Part shown: piece by piece, positions 54,876 to 63,010 of the stretch
Numbering within the stretch: position 1 is the first letter of the stretch
Layout of the letters: each line of letters starts with the position of its first letter
The notes under the pieces: model-generated
What the model saw: only the letters and a program-made list of their open reading frames with translations
The model's database searches: none
What the model was told of the DNA's origin: nothing
From: Demequina activiva
GTDB lineage: Bacteria; Actinomycetota; Actinomycetes; Actinomycetales; Demequinaceae
Assembly: GCF_016862815.1 (NCBI RefSeq)
Contig: NZ_BONR01000003.1
Span: 1 to 64,000 of the forward strand
Reading direction: 5' to 3'
DNA: 64,000 nucleotides
Translations under genes and position numbers: made by a program

Positions 54876-57332
54876 ATGACGGGAACCGCCTGGAGGACAC
54901 GCACCACCGACGCCGCCACGCCGGAGGAGATCGAGGCGATCGACCGCTGGTGGAGGGCCTCCAACTATCTGAGCGTGGGGCAGATCTACCTGCTCGACAA
55001 CCCGCTGCTGCGCCAGCCGCTGCATCGAGACCACGTGAAGCCGCGCCTCGTGGGCCACTGGGGGACCACGCCAGGCCTGAACTTCCTCTACGGGCACCTC
55101 AATCGCATGATCAGGGCTCGCCAGCAGGAGGCGATGTACATCATCGGCCCCGGCCACGGCGGTCCGGGGCTGGTGGCCGCGAGCTACCTCGAGGGCACCT
55201 ACACCGAGACCTACCCCGACATCTCGTACGACGAGCGCGGGGTGCAGCGCCTGTTCAAGCAGTTCTCCTTCCCTGGAGGCATCCCGTCTCACGTGGCGCC
55301 GGAGACTCCTGGCTCCATCCACGAGGGCGGGGAGCTGGGCTACGCCCTCTCCCACGCCTACGGAGCGGCCTTCGACAACCCCGGGCTGCTGGTGCCGGCG
55401 ATCGTGGGCGACGGCGAGGCGGAGACGGGCGCGCTGGCCACGAGCTGGCACTCGAACAAGTTCATCAACCCTGCCACCGATGGCGTGGTGCTGCCCATCC
55501 TGCACCTCAACGGCTACAAGATCGCCAACCCCACCGTGCTGGCGCGCATCAGCGACCACGAGCTGGACTCGCTGATGCGGGGGTACGGCCACAAGCCCCA
55601 CGTGTTCGTGGCCGGCTTCGACGACGAGTCCCACCATGAGATCCACGCCCGCTTCGCGGCGCTGCTGGACGACGTCATGGACGAGATCGCCGCGATCAAG
55701 GCGCAGGCCGCCGAGGACCCCGACATGGACCGGCCCCAGTGGCCGATGATCGTCTTCCGCACTCCCAAGGGCTGGACGTGCCCCGCGCAGATCGATGGCA
55801 GCCAGACCGAAGGCTCCTGGCGCGCGCACCAGGTGCCGCTGTCCAACGCTCGCGACACCGACGAGCATCTGCGCACCCTCGAGAGCTGGCTGCAGTCCTA
55901 CGGCCCGGACGAGCTGTTCGACGAGTCCGGTGCACCCACGCCGGAGGCGCGCGCGATCGCGCCGCAGGGCGACCTGCGCATGTCCGCCTCGCCGCACGCG
56001 AACGGAGGGCGCGTGCTGCGCGGGCTGCGCATGCCGGACTTCCGGGACTTCGCCGTCGACGTCCCCTCCCCCGGCGCCGGCCCCGAGCAGGCCACCAAGC
56101 AGCTGGGTCTGTTCCTGCGCGCGGTCATGGACGGCAACCGGGACAACTTCCGCATCTTCGCGCCGGACGAGCTGGCGTCGAACCGGCTCCAGGACGTGCT
56201 GGACGTCAGCGACAAGGTCTGGCAGGCGGAGCGCGAGGACGACGGCACCCACACCGGCGCCCAGGGGCGCGTGATCGAGATGCTCTCCGAGCATCAGTGC
56301 CAGGGCTGGCTCGAGGGCTACCTGCTCACCGGCCGCCACGGCCTGTTCACGTCGTACGAGGCGTTCATCCACATCATCGACTCGATGGTCAACCAGCATG
56401 CGAAGTGGCTGAAGGTCTCGCGGGAGCTCGCGTGGCGCCAGCCGGTGGCCTCGCTCAACTACCTGCTGTCCAGCCATGTGTGGCGCCAGGACCACAACGG
56501 CTTCTCTCACCAGGACCCCGGCTTCATCGACCACGTCGTCAACAAGAAGGCGGAGATCGTCCGCGTCTACCTGCCCCCGGACGCCAACACGCTGCTGTCC
56601 ACCTACGACCACTGCCTGCGCTCACGCGACTACGTCAACGTCGTCATCGCCGGCAAGCAGCCGCAGGCGCAGTGGCTCACCATGGACCAGGCGATCGATC
56701 ACTGCACACGAGGGGTGGGCATCTGGGAGTTCGCATCCACCGTGCCGCTGGGTGAGGAGCCGGACGTGGTGATGGCCGCCGCCGGAGACGTCCCCACCAT
56801 CGAGATCCTCGCGGCGATCGACATCATCCGTCAGGAGCTGCCGGAGCTCAAGGTGCGCATGATCAACGTCGTGGACCTGATGAGGCTGCAGCCGGAGGAG
56901 GAGCACCCGCACGGGCTGTCCTCGCGAGCCTTCGACCAGCTCTTCACCACGGACAAGCCCATCATCTTCAACTACCACGGCTATCCGTGGCTGATCCACC
57001 GCCTGACCTACCGGCGCAACGGTCACAGCAACATTCACGTGCGCGGGTACAAGGAGGAGGGCACCACGACGACACCGTTCGACATGGCGATGCTGAACGA
57101 CATCGATCGCTACTCGCTGGTCATGGACGTGATCGACCGGGTGCCATCGCTGGGGACGCGTGCCGCGTCGCTGCGCCAGGACCTGTCGGACCGGCGCCTC
57201 GCCGCGCGCCGGTATGCACGGGAGCACGGCGAGGACATCCCCGTGGTGGCGAACTGGGTGTGGCCCGATGCGGACGAGGACAGCCGGCGCGCCCTGCAGG
57301 GCGCCCAGTCCACGGGCGGCGACAACGAGTAG
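54876..57332 (+). CDS. xfp: Phosphoketolase (xylulose-5-P / fructose-6-P)
   Basis: An 818-residue thiamine-diphosphate enzyme that splits xylulose-5-phosphate or fructose-6-phosphate to acetyl-phosphate plus an aldose phosphate. Length and motifs are full: IGPGHGGPG (~93-101), FPGGIPSHV, the cofactor motif [44 protein letters not shown] in segments, and [23 protein letters not shown] in segments near the C-terminus. ATG 54876 follows TTGGAGGTCAGC. It feeds acetyl-phosphate to AckA at 48639, giving a bifid-shunt-like route from the fructose-6-phosphate formed by NagB. Confidence 0.97.
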   Translation: MTGTAWRTRTTDAATPEEIEAIDRWWRASNYLSVGQIYLLDNPLLRQPLHRDHVKPRLVGHWGTTPGLNFLYGHLNRMIRARQQEAMYIIGPGHGGPGLVAASYLEGTYTETYPDISYDERGVQRLFKQFSFPGGIPSHVAPETPGSIHEGGELGYALSHAYGAAFDNPGLLVPAIVGDGEAETGALATSWHSNKFINPATDGVVLPILHLNGYKIANPTVLARISDHELDSLMRGYGHKPHVFVAGFDDESHHEIHARFAALLDDVMDEIAAIKAQAAEDPDMDRPQWPMIVFRTPKGWTCPAQIDGSQTEGSWRAHQVPLSNARDTDEHLRTLESWLQSYGPDELFDESGAPTPEARAIAPQGDLRMSASPHANGGRVLRGLRMPDFRDFAVDVPSPGAGPEQATKQLGLFLRAVMDGNRDNFRIFAPDELASNRLQDVLDVSDKVWQAEREDDGTHTGAQGRVIEMLSEHQCQGWLEGYLLTGRHGLFTSYEAFIHIIDSMVNQHAKWLKVSRELAWRQPVASLNYLLSSHVWRQDHNGFSHQDPGFIDHVVNKKAEIVRVYLPPDANTLLSTYDHCLRSRDYVNVVIAGKQPQAQWLTMDQAIDHCTRGVGIWEFASTVPLGEEPDVVMAAAGDVPTIEILAAIDIIRQELPELKVRMINVVDLMRLQPEEEHPHGLSSRAFDQLFTTDKPIIFNYHGYPWLIHRLTYRRNGHSNIHVRGYKEEGTTTTPFDMAMLNDIDRYSLVMDVIDRVPSLGTRAASLRQDLSDRRLAARRYAREHGEDIPVVANWVWPDADEDSRRALQGAQSTGGDNE

Positions 57333-57369
57333 CGACCACGGCGGTCGAGCCGGGTCGGTCGGCCGCAGC

Positions 57370-58035
57370 GTGAAGGACGTCCTGCAGTCAGGAGCGTGGT
57401 GGGCCGCCGACTACGTCGACGCGCTCTGGTGGCAGGCGAAGGCACTCGCGATCCGCACCGATCCGGCATCCCTGCACGCGGGATCCCGCGCGCCCGTCGT
57501 GGTGCTGCCCGGGATCTACGAGACCTGGACGTTCATGCAGCCGGTGATCGACCGGCTCCATCGTCGGGGCCATCCCGTGCATGTGGTGGAGAGCCTGCGC
57601 CGCAGCCATCGCCCCGTCGAGGAGATGGCCGAGCGGGTCGAGGAGTACCTCGAGGCGGCGGACCTGCGCGACGTCATCGTGGTCGCCCACAGCAAGGGCG
57701 GCCTCGCGGGCAAGCGCGTGATGGCGGGAGAGTGCGGCGACCGCGTGCGGGGCATGCTCGCGATCGCCACGCCCTTCGGCGGATCGCGCTACGCACGCTT
57801 CATGTGGCTGCCTTCGCTGCGCGCCTTCTCCTCGCGCCACCCGTCGATCGCGGGCCTGGCCGAGCAGACGGAGGTGAACAGCAGGATCGTGTCCGTCTAC
57901 GCGCGCTTCGACCCGCACATCCCGGAACGCAGCGAGCTTCCCGGCGCGACCAACATCATGCTCGACACCGGCGGCCACTTCCGCATCCTACGAAGGGCCG
58001 ATGTCCTGGACGGGCTCACGCACCTCGCGGACTGA
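57370..58035 (+). CDS. Alpha/beta hydrolase (lipase-like)
   Basis: A 221-residue hydrolase. VVVLPGIYETW holds the oxyanion-hole strand, and VVAHSKGGLAG is the nucleophile elbow (Ser in HSKGG). IATPFGGSRYARF resembles PGAP1/lipase-type members; the catalytic His is probably in DTGGHFRIL. There is no signal peptide. GTG 57370 is used; there is little upstream signal. It begins 38 bases after xfp and may be co-transcribed. Its 3' end overlaps the converging XRE-cupin gene by 48 bases. Substrate unknown. Confidence 0.8.
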   Translation: MKDVLQSGAWWAADYVDALWWQAKALAIRTDPASLHAGSRAPVVVLPGIYETWTFMQPVIDRLHRRGHPVHVVESLRRSHRPVEEMAERVEEYLEAADLRDVIVVAHSKGGLAGKRVMAGECGDRVRGMLAIATPFGGSRYARFMWLPSLRAFSSRHPSIAGLAEQTEVNSRIVSVYARFDPHIPERSELPGATNIMLDTGGHFRILRRADVLDGLTHLAD

Positions 58036-58608
58036 CGTCCCCTCCGGATCGGGCGGGACCCCGGCGCCCCAGGTGTGGATGCGCTCTCCAGCCTCGCTGA
58101 ACAGGCTCAGCACGGTTACCTCCGCACCGTCCGCGGATGTCATGGAGTGCGGCATACGAGTGTCGAACTCGGCGGCCTCTCCTGGCTCCAGCACCAGGTC
58201 CTGGTCGCCGAGCAGCAGCCGCAGTCTCCCTGACAGCACATAGAGCCACTCGTGTCCGTCGTGGACGCGCAGCTCGCCGCCGCGATGCTGCGGCGTGTAC
58301 GTGATCCGGTAGGCGCGCATGCTCGAGGACTCTGGTGCAAGAGGCACCATCACCATGCCGTCCCGGCGCATCTCCGGGCGTCGCACGCGCGGGTCGCGGT
58401 CGGCCGGAGGCAGCAGATCGTCCACTCGGATGCCCAGCTGTCGCGTCAGCGGCACCACCAGCTCGAGCGTCGCCTGACGCTTGCCGGACTCCAGCCGCGA
58501 CAGGGTGCTCGCAGAGATGCTGGCGCGGGACGCCAGATCATCGAGAGTCCACCCGCGCGCCTGCCGTGCCGCCCGCAGCCGCGGCCCCACCTGTGCCAGT
58601 TCGTTCAC
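57988..58608 (-). CDS. XRE-family regulator with C-terminal cupin domain
   Basis: A 206-residue regulator. The XRE helix-turn-helix is at ~8-62 (LRAARQARGWTLDDLASRA, STLSRLESGKRQ). A cupin domain at ~120-185 has RVHDGHEWLYVLSGRLRLLLG and EPGEAAEFDTRMPHS, with His and Glu residues that could bind a metal or ligand. GTG 58606-58608 has no ribosome-binding site; AAGACT ends six bases upstream, suggesting a leaderless start. It is divergent from the oxidoreductase-methyltransferase gene, and a 27-bp dyad lies between them, so it most likely controls both. Confidence 0.9.
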   Translation of the reverse strand: MNELAQVGPRLRAARQARGWTLDDLASRASISASTLSRLESGKRQATLELVVPLTRQLGIRVDDLLPPADRDPRVRRPEMRRDGMVMVPLAPESSSMRAYRITYTPQHRGGELRVHDGHEWLYVLSGRLRLLLGDQDLVLEPGEAAEFDTRMPHSMTSADGAEVTVLSLFSEAGERIHTWGAGVPPDPEGTSVREVREPVQDIGPS

Positions 58609-58612
58609 CCCA

Positions 58613-58639
58613 GCAGTCTTGCATATTCTGCAAGTCTGC
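58613..58639. promoter_or_regulatory. 27-bp dyad operator between regulator and oxidoreductase-methyltransferase
   Basis: GCAGTCTTGCA-TATTC-TGCAAGTCTGC: 11-bp arms with one mismatch around a 5-bp AT-rich centre. It overlaps the region just upstream of the GTG of the regulator (58608) and lies 36 bases before the divergent ATG (58676). It is the most regular non-terminator dyad in the window and the natural site for the XRE-cupin protein. Confidence 0.75.
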
Positions 58640-58675
58640 TTGCGCTGGCGGCATCGACGTCCGCATGATCGCTCC

Positions 58676-60229
58676 ATGACCGCACACATCTGGGACACCA
58701 TCGTTATCGGCGGCGGAGCAGCGGGCCTGTCCGCGGCGCAGATGCTTGGCCGCTCACGCCGCCGCACGCTCGTGATCGACGCCGGACTTCCGCGCAACCG
58801 CTTCGCGTCACACATGCACGGCGTGCTGGGGCACGACGGCCTCGACCCCGCCGATCTGCTGGCTCGCGGACGCAGAGAGCTCGAGCGGTACGACGTCGAG
58901 ATCCGGGAGGGATGGGTCGAGAGCGTCGATGACGACGGCGCGACCCTCGCCGTCCACACCGCAGGCACCGTCGAGAGTGCACGCGCGGTCGTGCTCGCCA
59001 CGGGCATCACGGACCACCTGCCCGACATCCCGGGGCTCGCCGAGCGCTGGGGCGTCACCGTCGCCCACTGCCCCTACTGCCACGGCTGGGAGGTGCGCGA
59101 TCAGCGCATCGGCGTGCTGGTCTCCGCCGCCGGCCAGGTGCATCTGGCACAGATGATGCGCCAGCTCAGCGCCCGCGTGACGGTGTTCGCTCAGTCGCGC
59201 GAGCTGGTCGCTGACGAGGAGCGCTCGCGCCTGGCCGCGCGCGGCGTCGAGGTTGTGGACTCGGCCGTGGTCTCCGTCCAGGGCGAGGGCACCGCGATCA
59301 CCCACGTCGTCACCGCGAACGGCGCTCGTCACGAGCTCGACGCGATCTTCACCGGCGGCGTCCCTGAGCCGCACGACGGCGCCGTCGCGGCGCTGGGCCT
59401 CGGGCGCACCGACGGGCCGGGGACGAGCCTCATCGCCGTCGCACCGGACGGCGCGACGAGCCACCCACGCGTGTGGGCAGCGGGGAACGTCGTCAGCCCC
59501 ATGGACAGCGTGCCCATGGCCGCGAGCGCCGGCGCGGTCGCGGGCGCGCGCATCAACGGGTTCCTGGTCGGGGAGGACGTCGACCTGGCGCTGCACGCCG
59601 GCGACGAGTGGCGTGACGTCGCTCCCACGGAGTTCTGGGAGCAGCGCTACGGCGCTTCGGTGCCCGCCTGGTCCGGCACCGTCAATGCCACCCTCGCCGA
59701 TGCCGTGGCGGGCTTGGCGCCTGGCCGCTCGCTCGACCTGGGGTGCGGGGAAGGGGCGGATGCGATCCACCTGGCGCTGGCGGGCTGGGACGCCCACGGA
59801 GTCGACATCTCCACCAGGGCGATCGAGCGAGCACGGACGGCGGCCGCAGGCGCAGGCGCGCACGCCTCCTTCGAGGCAGCGGACCTCAGCGAGTGGGAGG
59901 CGGACGGCTCGTACGACCTCGTCACGGCATCGTTCTTCCACTCACCCGTGTCACTGGACCGGACGGCGATACTGCGGCGCGCATCGGCCGCCGTCGCGCC
60001 CGGCGGTCACCTGCTGATCATCACCCACGCGGCCGCGCCGCCGTGGGCAGACCCGGCTCACGTGCGCCACCACACGTTTCTTGACGCACGGGAGGAGGCC
60101 GATGCGCTGGCGCTCGATCCCCAGCAGTGGGAGGAGGGGCGGGTCGAGCTCGTGGAGCGCGACGCGACGGGTCCGGACGGCGAGCCCGGCCACCTCACCG
60201 ACGGCGTGGTGCTCCTGCGCCGCCGCTAG
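58676..60229 (+). CDS. Fused FAD/NAD(P) oxidoreductase and SAM methyltransferase
   Basis: A 517-residue two-domain enzyme. Residues 1-300 are a thioredoxin-reductase-like flavoprotein: GGGAAGLSAA (12-21) for FAD, a central HCPYCHGWE with Cys132 and Cys135, and AAGNVVSP (~268-275) near the end. Residues ~315-517 are a class I methyltransferase: DLGCGEG (354-360) binds SAM, followed by the acidic VDIS and a Pro/Gly-rich C-terminus. CPYCHGWE is typical of NAD(P)/FAD proteins related to thioredoxin reductase but distinct from the CATC type. Fusions of this kind are known in actinobacteria; substrate unknown, possibly detoxification of a metalloid, thiol or quinone. ATG 58676 has CATGAT six bases upstream. 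Confidence 0.9.
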   Translation: MTAHIWDTIVIGGGAAGLSAAQMLGRSRRRTLVIDAGLPRNRFASHMHGVLGHDGLDPADLLARGRRELERYDVEIREGWVESVDDDGATLAVHTAGTVESARAVVLATGITDHLPDIPGLAERWGVTVAHCPYCHGWEVRDQRIGVLVSAAGQVHLAQMMRQLSARVTVFAQSRELVADEERSRLAARGVEVVDSAVVSVQGEGTAITHVVTANGARHELDAIFTGGVPEPHDGAVAALGLGRTDGPGTSLIAVAPDGATSHPRVWAAGNVVSPMDSVPMAASAGAVAGARINGFLVGEDVDLALHAGDEWRDVAPTEFWEQRYGASVPAWSGTVNATLADAVAGLAPGRSLDLGCGEGADAIHLALAGWDAHGVDISTRAIERARTAAAGAGAHASFEAADLSEWEADGSYDLVTASFFHSPVSLDRTAILRRASAAVAPGGHLLIITHAAAPPWADPAHVRHHTFLDAREEADALALDPQQWEEGRVELVERDATGPDGEPGHLTDGVVLLRRR

Positions 60230-60239
60230 CGAGTCCGGG

Positions 60240-61010
60240 TCACCGCGGCAGCGTCAGGACGTCCGCGCCGTCATCGGTGATGACGATGGTGTGCTCGGTG
60301 TGCGCGGTCAGGCACCCCGTCGCGCTGCGCAGGGTCCAGCCGTCCTGGTCCACCACCAGCTCGTCCGTGTCCGCCATGATCCAGGGCTCGAGCGCGAGCA
60401 TCAGACCCGGGCGGAGCTTGTAGCCTCGGCCCGCGCGTCCGGAGTTGGGGATGTGGGGGTCCTGGTGCATGGTCGAGCCGATGCCGTGGCCGCCGAACTC
60501 GGTGTTGATGGGGTACCCCGCTGCCGTGAGCACCTCGCCGATCGCGTGGGACAGATCGCCGATGCGCGCGCCCGGGCCGGCCGCGGCGATGCCCGCTGCC
60601 AGAGCCCGGCGGGTCGTGTCGATCAACGCGTCGCTCTGAGGAGCCTCGGCCTCGCCCACCACGAAGCTGATCGCCGCATCGGCCGCGACGCCGTGCAGCA
60701 GCACGGCGAGGTCCAGCGTGAGCAGGTCGCCGTCCTGGAGGTCGTAGTCCGTGGGCAGCGCGTGCAGCACGGCGTCGTTGACCCCGGTGCAGATGTAGTG
60801 GCCGAAGGGCCCGCTGCCAAAGGACGGTGCGTAGTCGACGTAGCAGGACTCGGCGCCCGCCTCCGCGATCATCTGCTGGGTCCAGCGGTCGATGTCCAAG
60901 AGGTTGACGCCCGGCACCGCGCGCTCGCGCATGGTCTGCAGGATGGAGCCCACCAGGGCCCCGGTCTCCCGCCCGCGCGCGACCTCACCCGGGCTCATGA
61001 TCTCGATCAT
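60240..61010 (-). CDS. map: Methionine aminopeptidase, type I
   Basis: A 256-residue dimetal enzyme that removes N-terminal Met from new proteins. Metal and substrate residues are recognisable: HYICTGVNDAVLHALP, the Asp pair in DLLTLDLAVLLHGVAADAA, the His of GGHGIGSTMHQDP, the Glu of LALEPW and the Glu of HTEHTIVI. It follows guaB3 by 10 bases with AGGGG before ATG 61008-61010, so the two form an operon. It is probably a second map copy, as actinobacteria often have two. Confidence 0.93.
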   Translation of the reverse strand: MIEIMSPGEVARGRETGALVGSILQTMRERAVPGVNLLDIDRWTQQMIAEAGAESCYVDYAPSFGSGPFGHYICTGVNDAVLHALPTDYDLQDGDLLTLDLAVLLHGVAADAAISFVVGEAEAPQSDALIDTTRRALAAGIAAAGPGARIGDLSHAIGEVLTAAGYPINTEFGGHGIGSTMHQDPHIPNSGRAGRGYKLRPGLMLALEPWIMADTDELVVDQDGWTLRSATGCLTAHTEHTIVITDDGADVLTLPR

Positions 61011-61020
61011 GCGGGCGCCC

Positions 61021-62145
61021 CTACGCGGGGTGGTACGGAGAGACCACCACGTCGACGCGCTGGAACTCCTTGAGGTCCGAGTAGCCGGTGGTGGCCATCG
61101 AGCGGCGCAGCGCGCCCATGATGTTCGTGGTGCCGTCCGCGCGGTGGCCGGGGCCGTGGAGGATCTCCTGCAGCGTGCCGGCCTGGCCCACCTCGACGCG
61201 CTCACCGCGCGGCAGCTCGGCGTGATACGCCTCCTGGCCCCAGTGGAAGCCGCCTCCGGGAGCCTCGGTGGAACGCGCCAGCGCTGCGCCGATCATCACC
61301 GCATCGGCTCCGCACGCGAACGCCTTCACGAGGTCGCCCGCACGCCCCAGCCCGCCGTCCGCGATCACGTGCACGTAGCGACCGCCGGACTCATCCAGGT
61401 AGTCGCGGCGCGCGGCGGCCACGTCGGACACGGCGGTGGCCATGGGGGCGTGGATGCCCAGCGTGGTGCGGGTGCGCTGCGCTGAGCCGCCGCCGAATCC
61501 CACCAGCACTCCCGCCGCTCCGGTGCGCATGAGGTGCAGCGCCGCCTGATACGTGGAGGCGCCGCCCACGATCACGGGGACGTCGAGGTCGTAGATGAAC
61601 TTCTTGAGGTTGAGCGGCTCGACCTCCTCGGACACGTGCTCGGCGCTCACCGTGGTGCCGCGGATCACGAACAGGTCCACGCCCGCCTTGAGCACCGTCG
61701 CGTAGTGCTCCTGCGTGCGCTGCGGGGACAGGGCTCCCGCGACGGGCACGCCCGCCGCACGGATCTCCTGGAGCCGCGCGGCGATGAGCTCGTCCTTGAT
61801 GGGCTCGCGGTAGATCTCCTGCAGGCGCGCTGTCGCGTCCGCCGCGTCGAAGCCGGCGATCTGCTTCAGCAGCGGCTCCGGGTCCTCGTAGCGCGTCCAC
61901 AGACCCTCGAGGTCGAGGACTCCCAGGCCGCCGGCCTTGCCGAGCGCGATCGCGGTCGCGGGACTCATCACGGAGTCCATGGGAGCCGCGATGACGGGGA
62001 TCGAGAACTGGAACGCGTCGATCTGCCACGACAGGCTCACCTGCTCCGGGTCGCGCGTGCGCCGGGAGGGCACCACCGCCACGTCGTCGAAGGAGTACGC
62101 GCGGCGTCCGCGCTTGCCGCGCCCGATCTCGATCTCGTTGCTCAC
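61021..62145 (-). CDS. guaB3: GuaB3-type IMP dehydrogenase-related protein
   Basis: A 374-residue TIM-barrel protein of the IMPDH/GMP-reductase superfamily without CBS domains. IPVIAAPMDSVMSP, GLGVLDLEG and HVIADGGLGRAGDL are conserved. The loop that carries the catalytic Cys in IMP dehydrogenase reads GFGGGSAQRTRTTLG, without Cys. The GuaB3 family is widespread in actinobacteria, and its role in purine interconversion is less settled than that of GuaB. ATG 62143-62145 gives the usual start MSNEIEIGRGK. map follows. Confidence 0.92.
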   Translation of the reverse strand: MSNEIEIGRGKRGRRAYSFDDVAVVPSRRTRDPEQVSLSWQIDAFQFSIPVIAAPMDSVMSPATAIALGKAGGLGVLDLEGLWTRYEDPEPLLKQIAGFDAADATARLQEIYREPIKDELIAARLQEIRAAGVPVAGALSPQRTQEHYATVLKAGVDLFVIRGTTVSAEHVSEEVEPLNLKKFIYDLDVPVIVGGASTYQAALHLMRTGAAGVLVGFGGGSAQRTRTTLGIHAPMATAVSDVAAARRDYLDESGGRYVHVIADGGLGRAGDLVKAFACGADAVMIGAALARSTEAPGGGFHWGQEAYHAELPRGERVEVGQAGTLQEILHGPGHRADGTTNIMGALRRSMATTGYSDLKEFQRVDVVVSPYHPA

Positions 62146-62240
62146 CGCAATAGCCTATCTGGACTCGCGGACGGCGCGTGGGGCCTCAGCGCGCGGCCCG
62201 TCGCGGGTGCGCTGTCGGTCCCGCGTGGGACAGTGGTCGC

Positions 62241-62948
62241 ATGAGCTGGCTGGACGCGACCATGGTGGGCTTCGACACGGAGACCACGGGCATCTCGACC
62301 GCGCACGATCGCATCGTGACCGCGGCGATCATCACGCGCACGGGTGACGACGTCACCGCGCGCACGTGGCTCATCGATCCCGGGATCGAGATCCCGGCGC
62401 GCGCCACGGAGGTGCATGGGATCTCGACCGAGCAGGCGCGGGCCGAGGGCGCTCAGCCGGCCGTGGCACTCGAGGAGATCGCCTCGATACTCGCCGGCGC
62501 GATGGCGGCCGGCTTCCCTGTGGTCGCGTTCAACGCGCAGTTCGACGTGTCGATCCTCGAGGCGGAGCTCGCCCGCCATGGGCTGCCGTCGCTCGGATCG
62601 CGGGTGCCGAACGGCCAGGTCGCGCCCGTGGTGGACCCGCTGGTGCTCGATCGCAAGTTGGACCGCTGGCGCAAGGGCAAGCGCAAGCTGATCGACATGT
62701 GCGCGACCTACGGCGTCACCGTGGTCGCGGACGATCTTCACGCGGCGGACGCGGACGTGCTCGCCACGCTCGACGTGCTGAGAGCGATGGCGACGCGGTA
62801 TCCCGCGATCGGTGAGTCCGCGCTGGCGGACCTGCACAGTCAGCAGGCCGATGCGCACCGTGAGTGGGCACTGGAGTTCGCCGCCTGGCTGCGCTCACGC
62901 GGTCGGACCGAGGACCTTCCACGACCGGAATGGCCGCTCGCCGTCTGA
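62241..62948 (+). CDS. DnaQ-like 3'-5' exonuclease (DEDDh)
   Basis: A 235-residue exonuclease. Exo I FDTETTG (Asp12, Glu14), HGIST, Exo II NAQFDVSIL and Exo III HAADADVLAT (catalytic His and Asp) make a complete DEDDh set. Proteins of this size act as proofreading-like or RNA/DNA-trimming nucleases; the exact role is unknown. ATG 62241 has no ribosome-binding site, and GACAGT lies six bases upstream. It diverges from guaB3. Confidence 0.9.
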   Translation: MSWLDATMVGFDTETTGISTAHDRIVTAAIITRTGDDVTARTWLIDPGIEIPARATEVHGISTEQARAEGAQPAVALEEIASILAGAMAAGFPVVAFNAQFDVSILEAELARHGLPSLGSRVPNGQVAPVVDPLVLDRKLDRWRKGKRKLIDMCATYGVTVVADDLHAADADVLATLDVLRAMATRYPAIGESALADLHSQQADAHREWALEFAAWLRSRGRTEDLPRPEWPLAV

Positions 62949-62974
62949 TCCCGGTCGACCGCCGGCGGTGTGCC

Positions 62975-62980
62975 TAGAGT
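62975..62980 (+). promoter_or_regulatory. -10 box candidate of the glutamate dehydrogenase gene
   Basis: TAGAGT, 30 bases before ATG 63011. The transcript would have a short leader containing GAAGGAGGTGG, a near-perfect ribosome-binding site, in contrast to the leaderless genes nearby. Confidence 0.5.
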
Positions 62981-63010
62981 GGAACAGGAACCCTTGCGAA
63001 GGAGGTGGCG

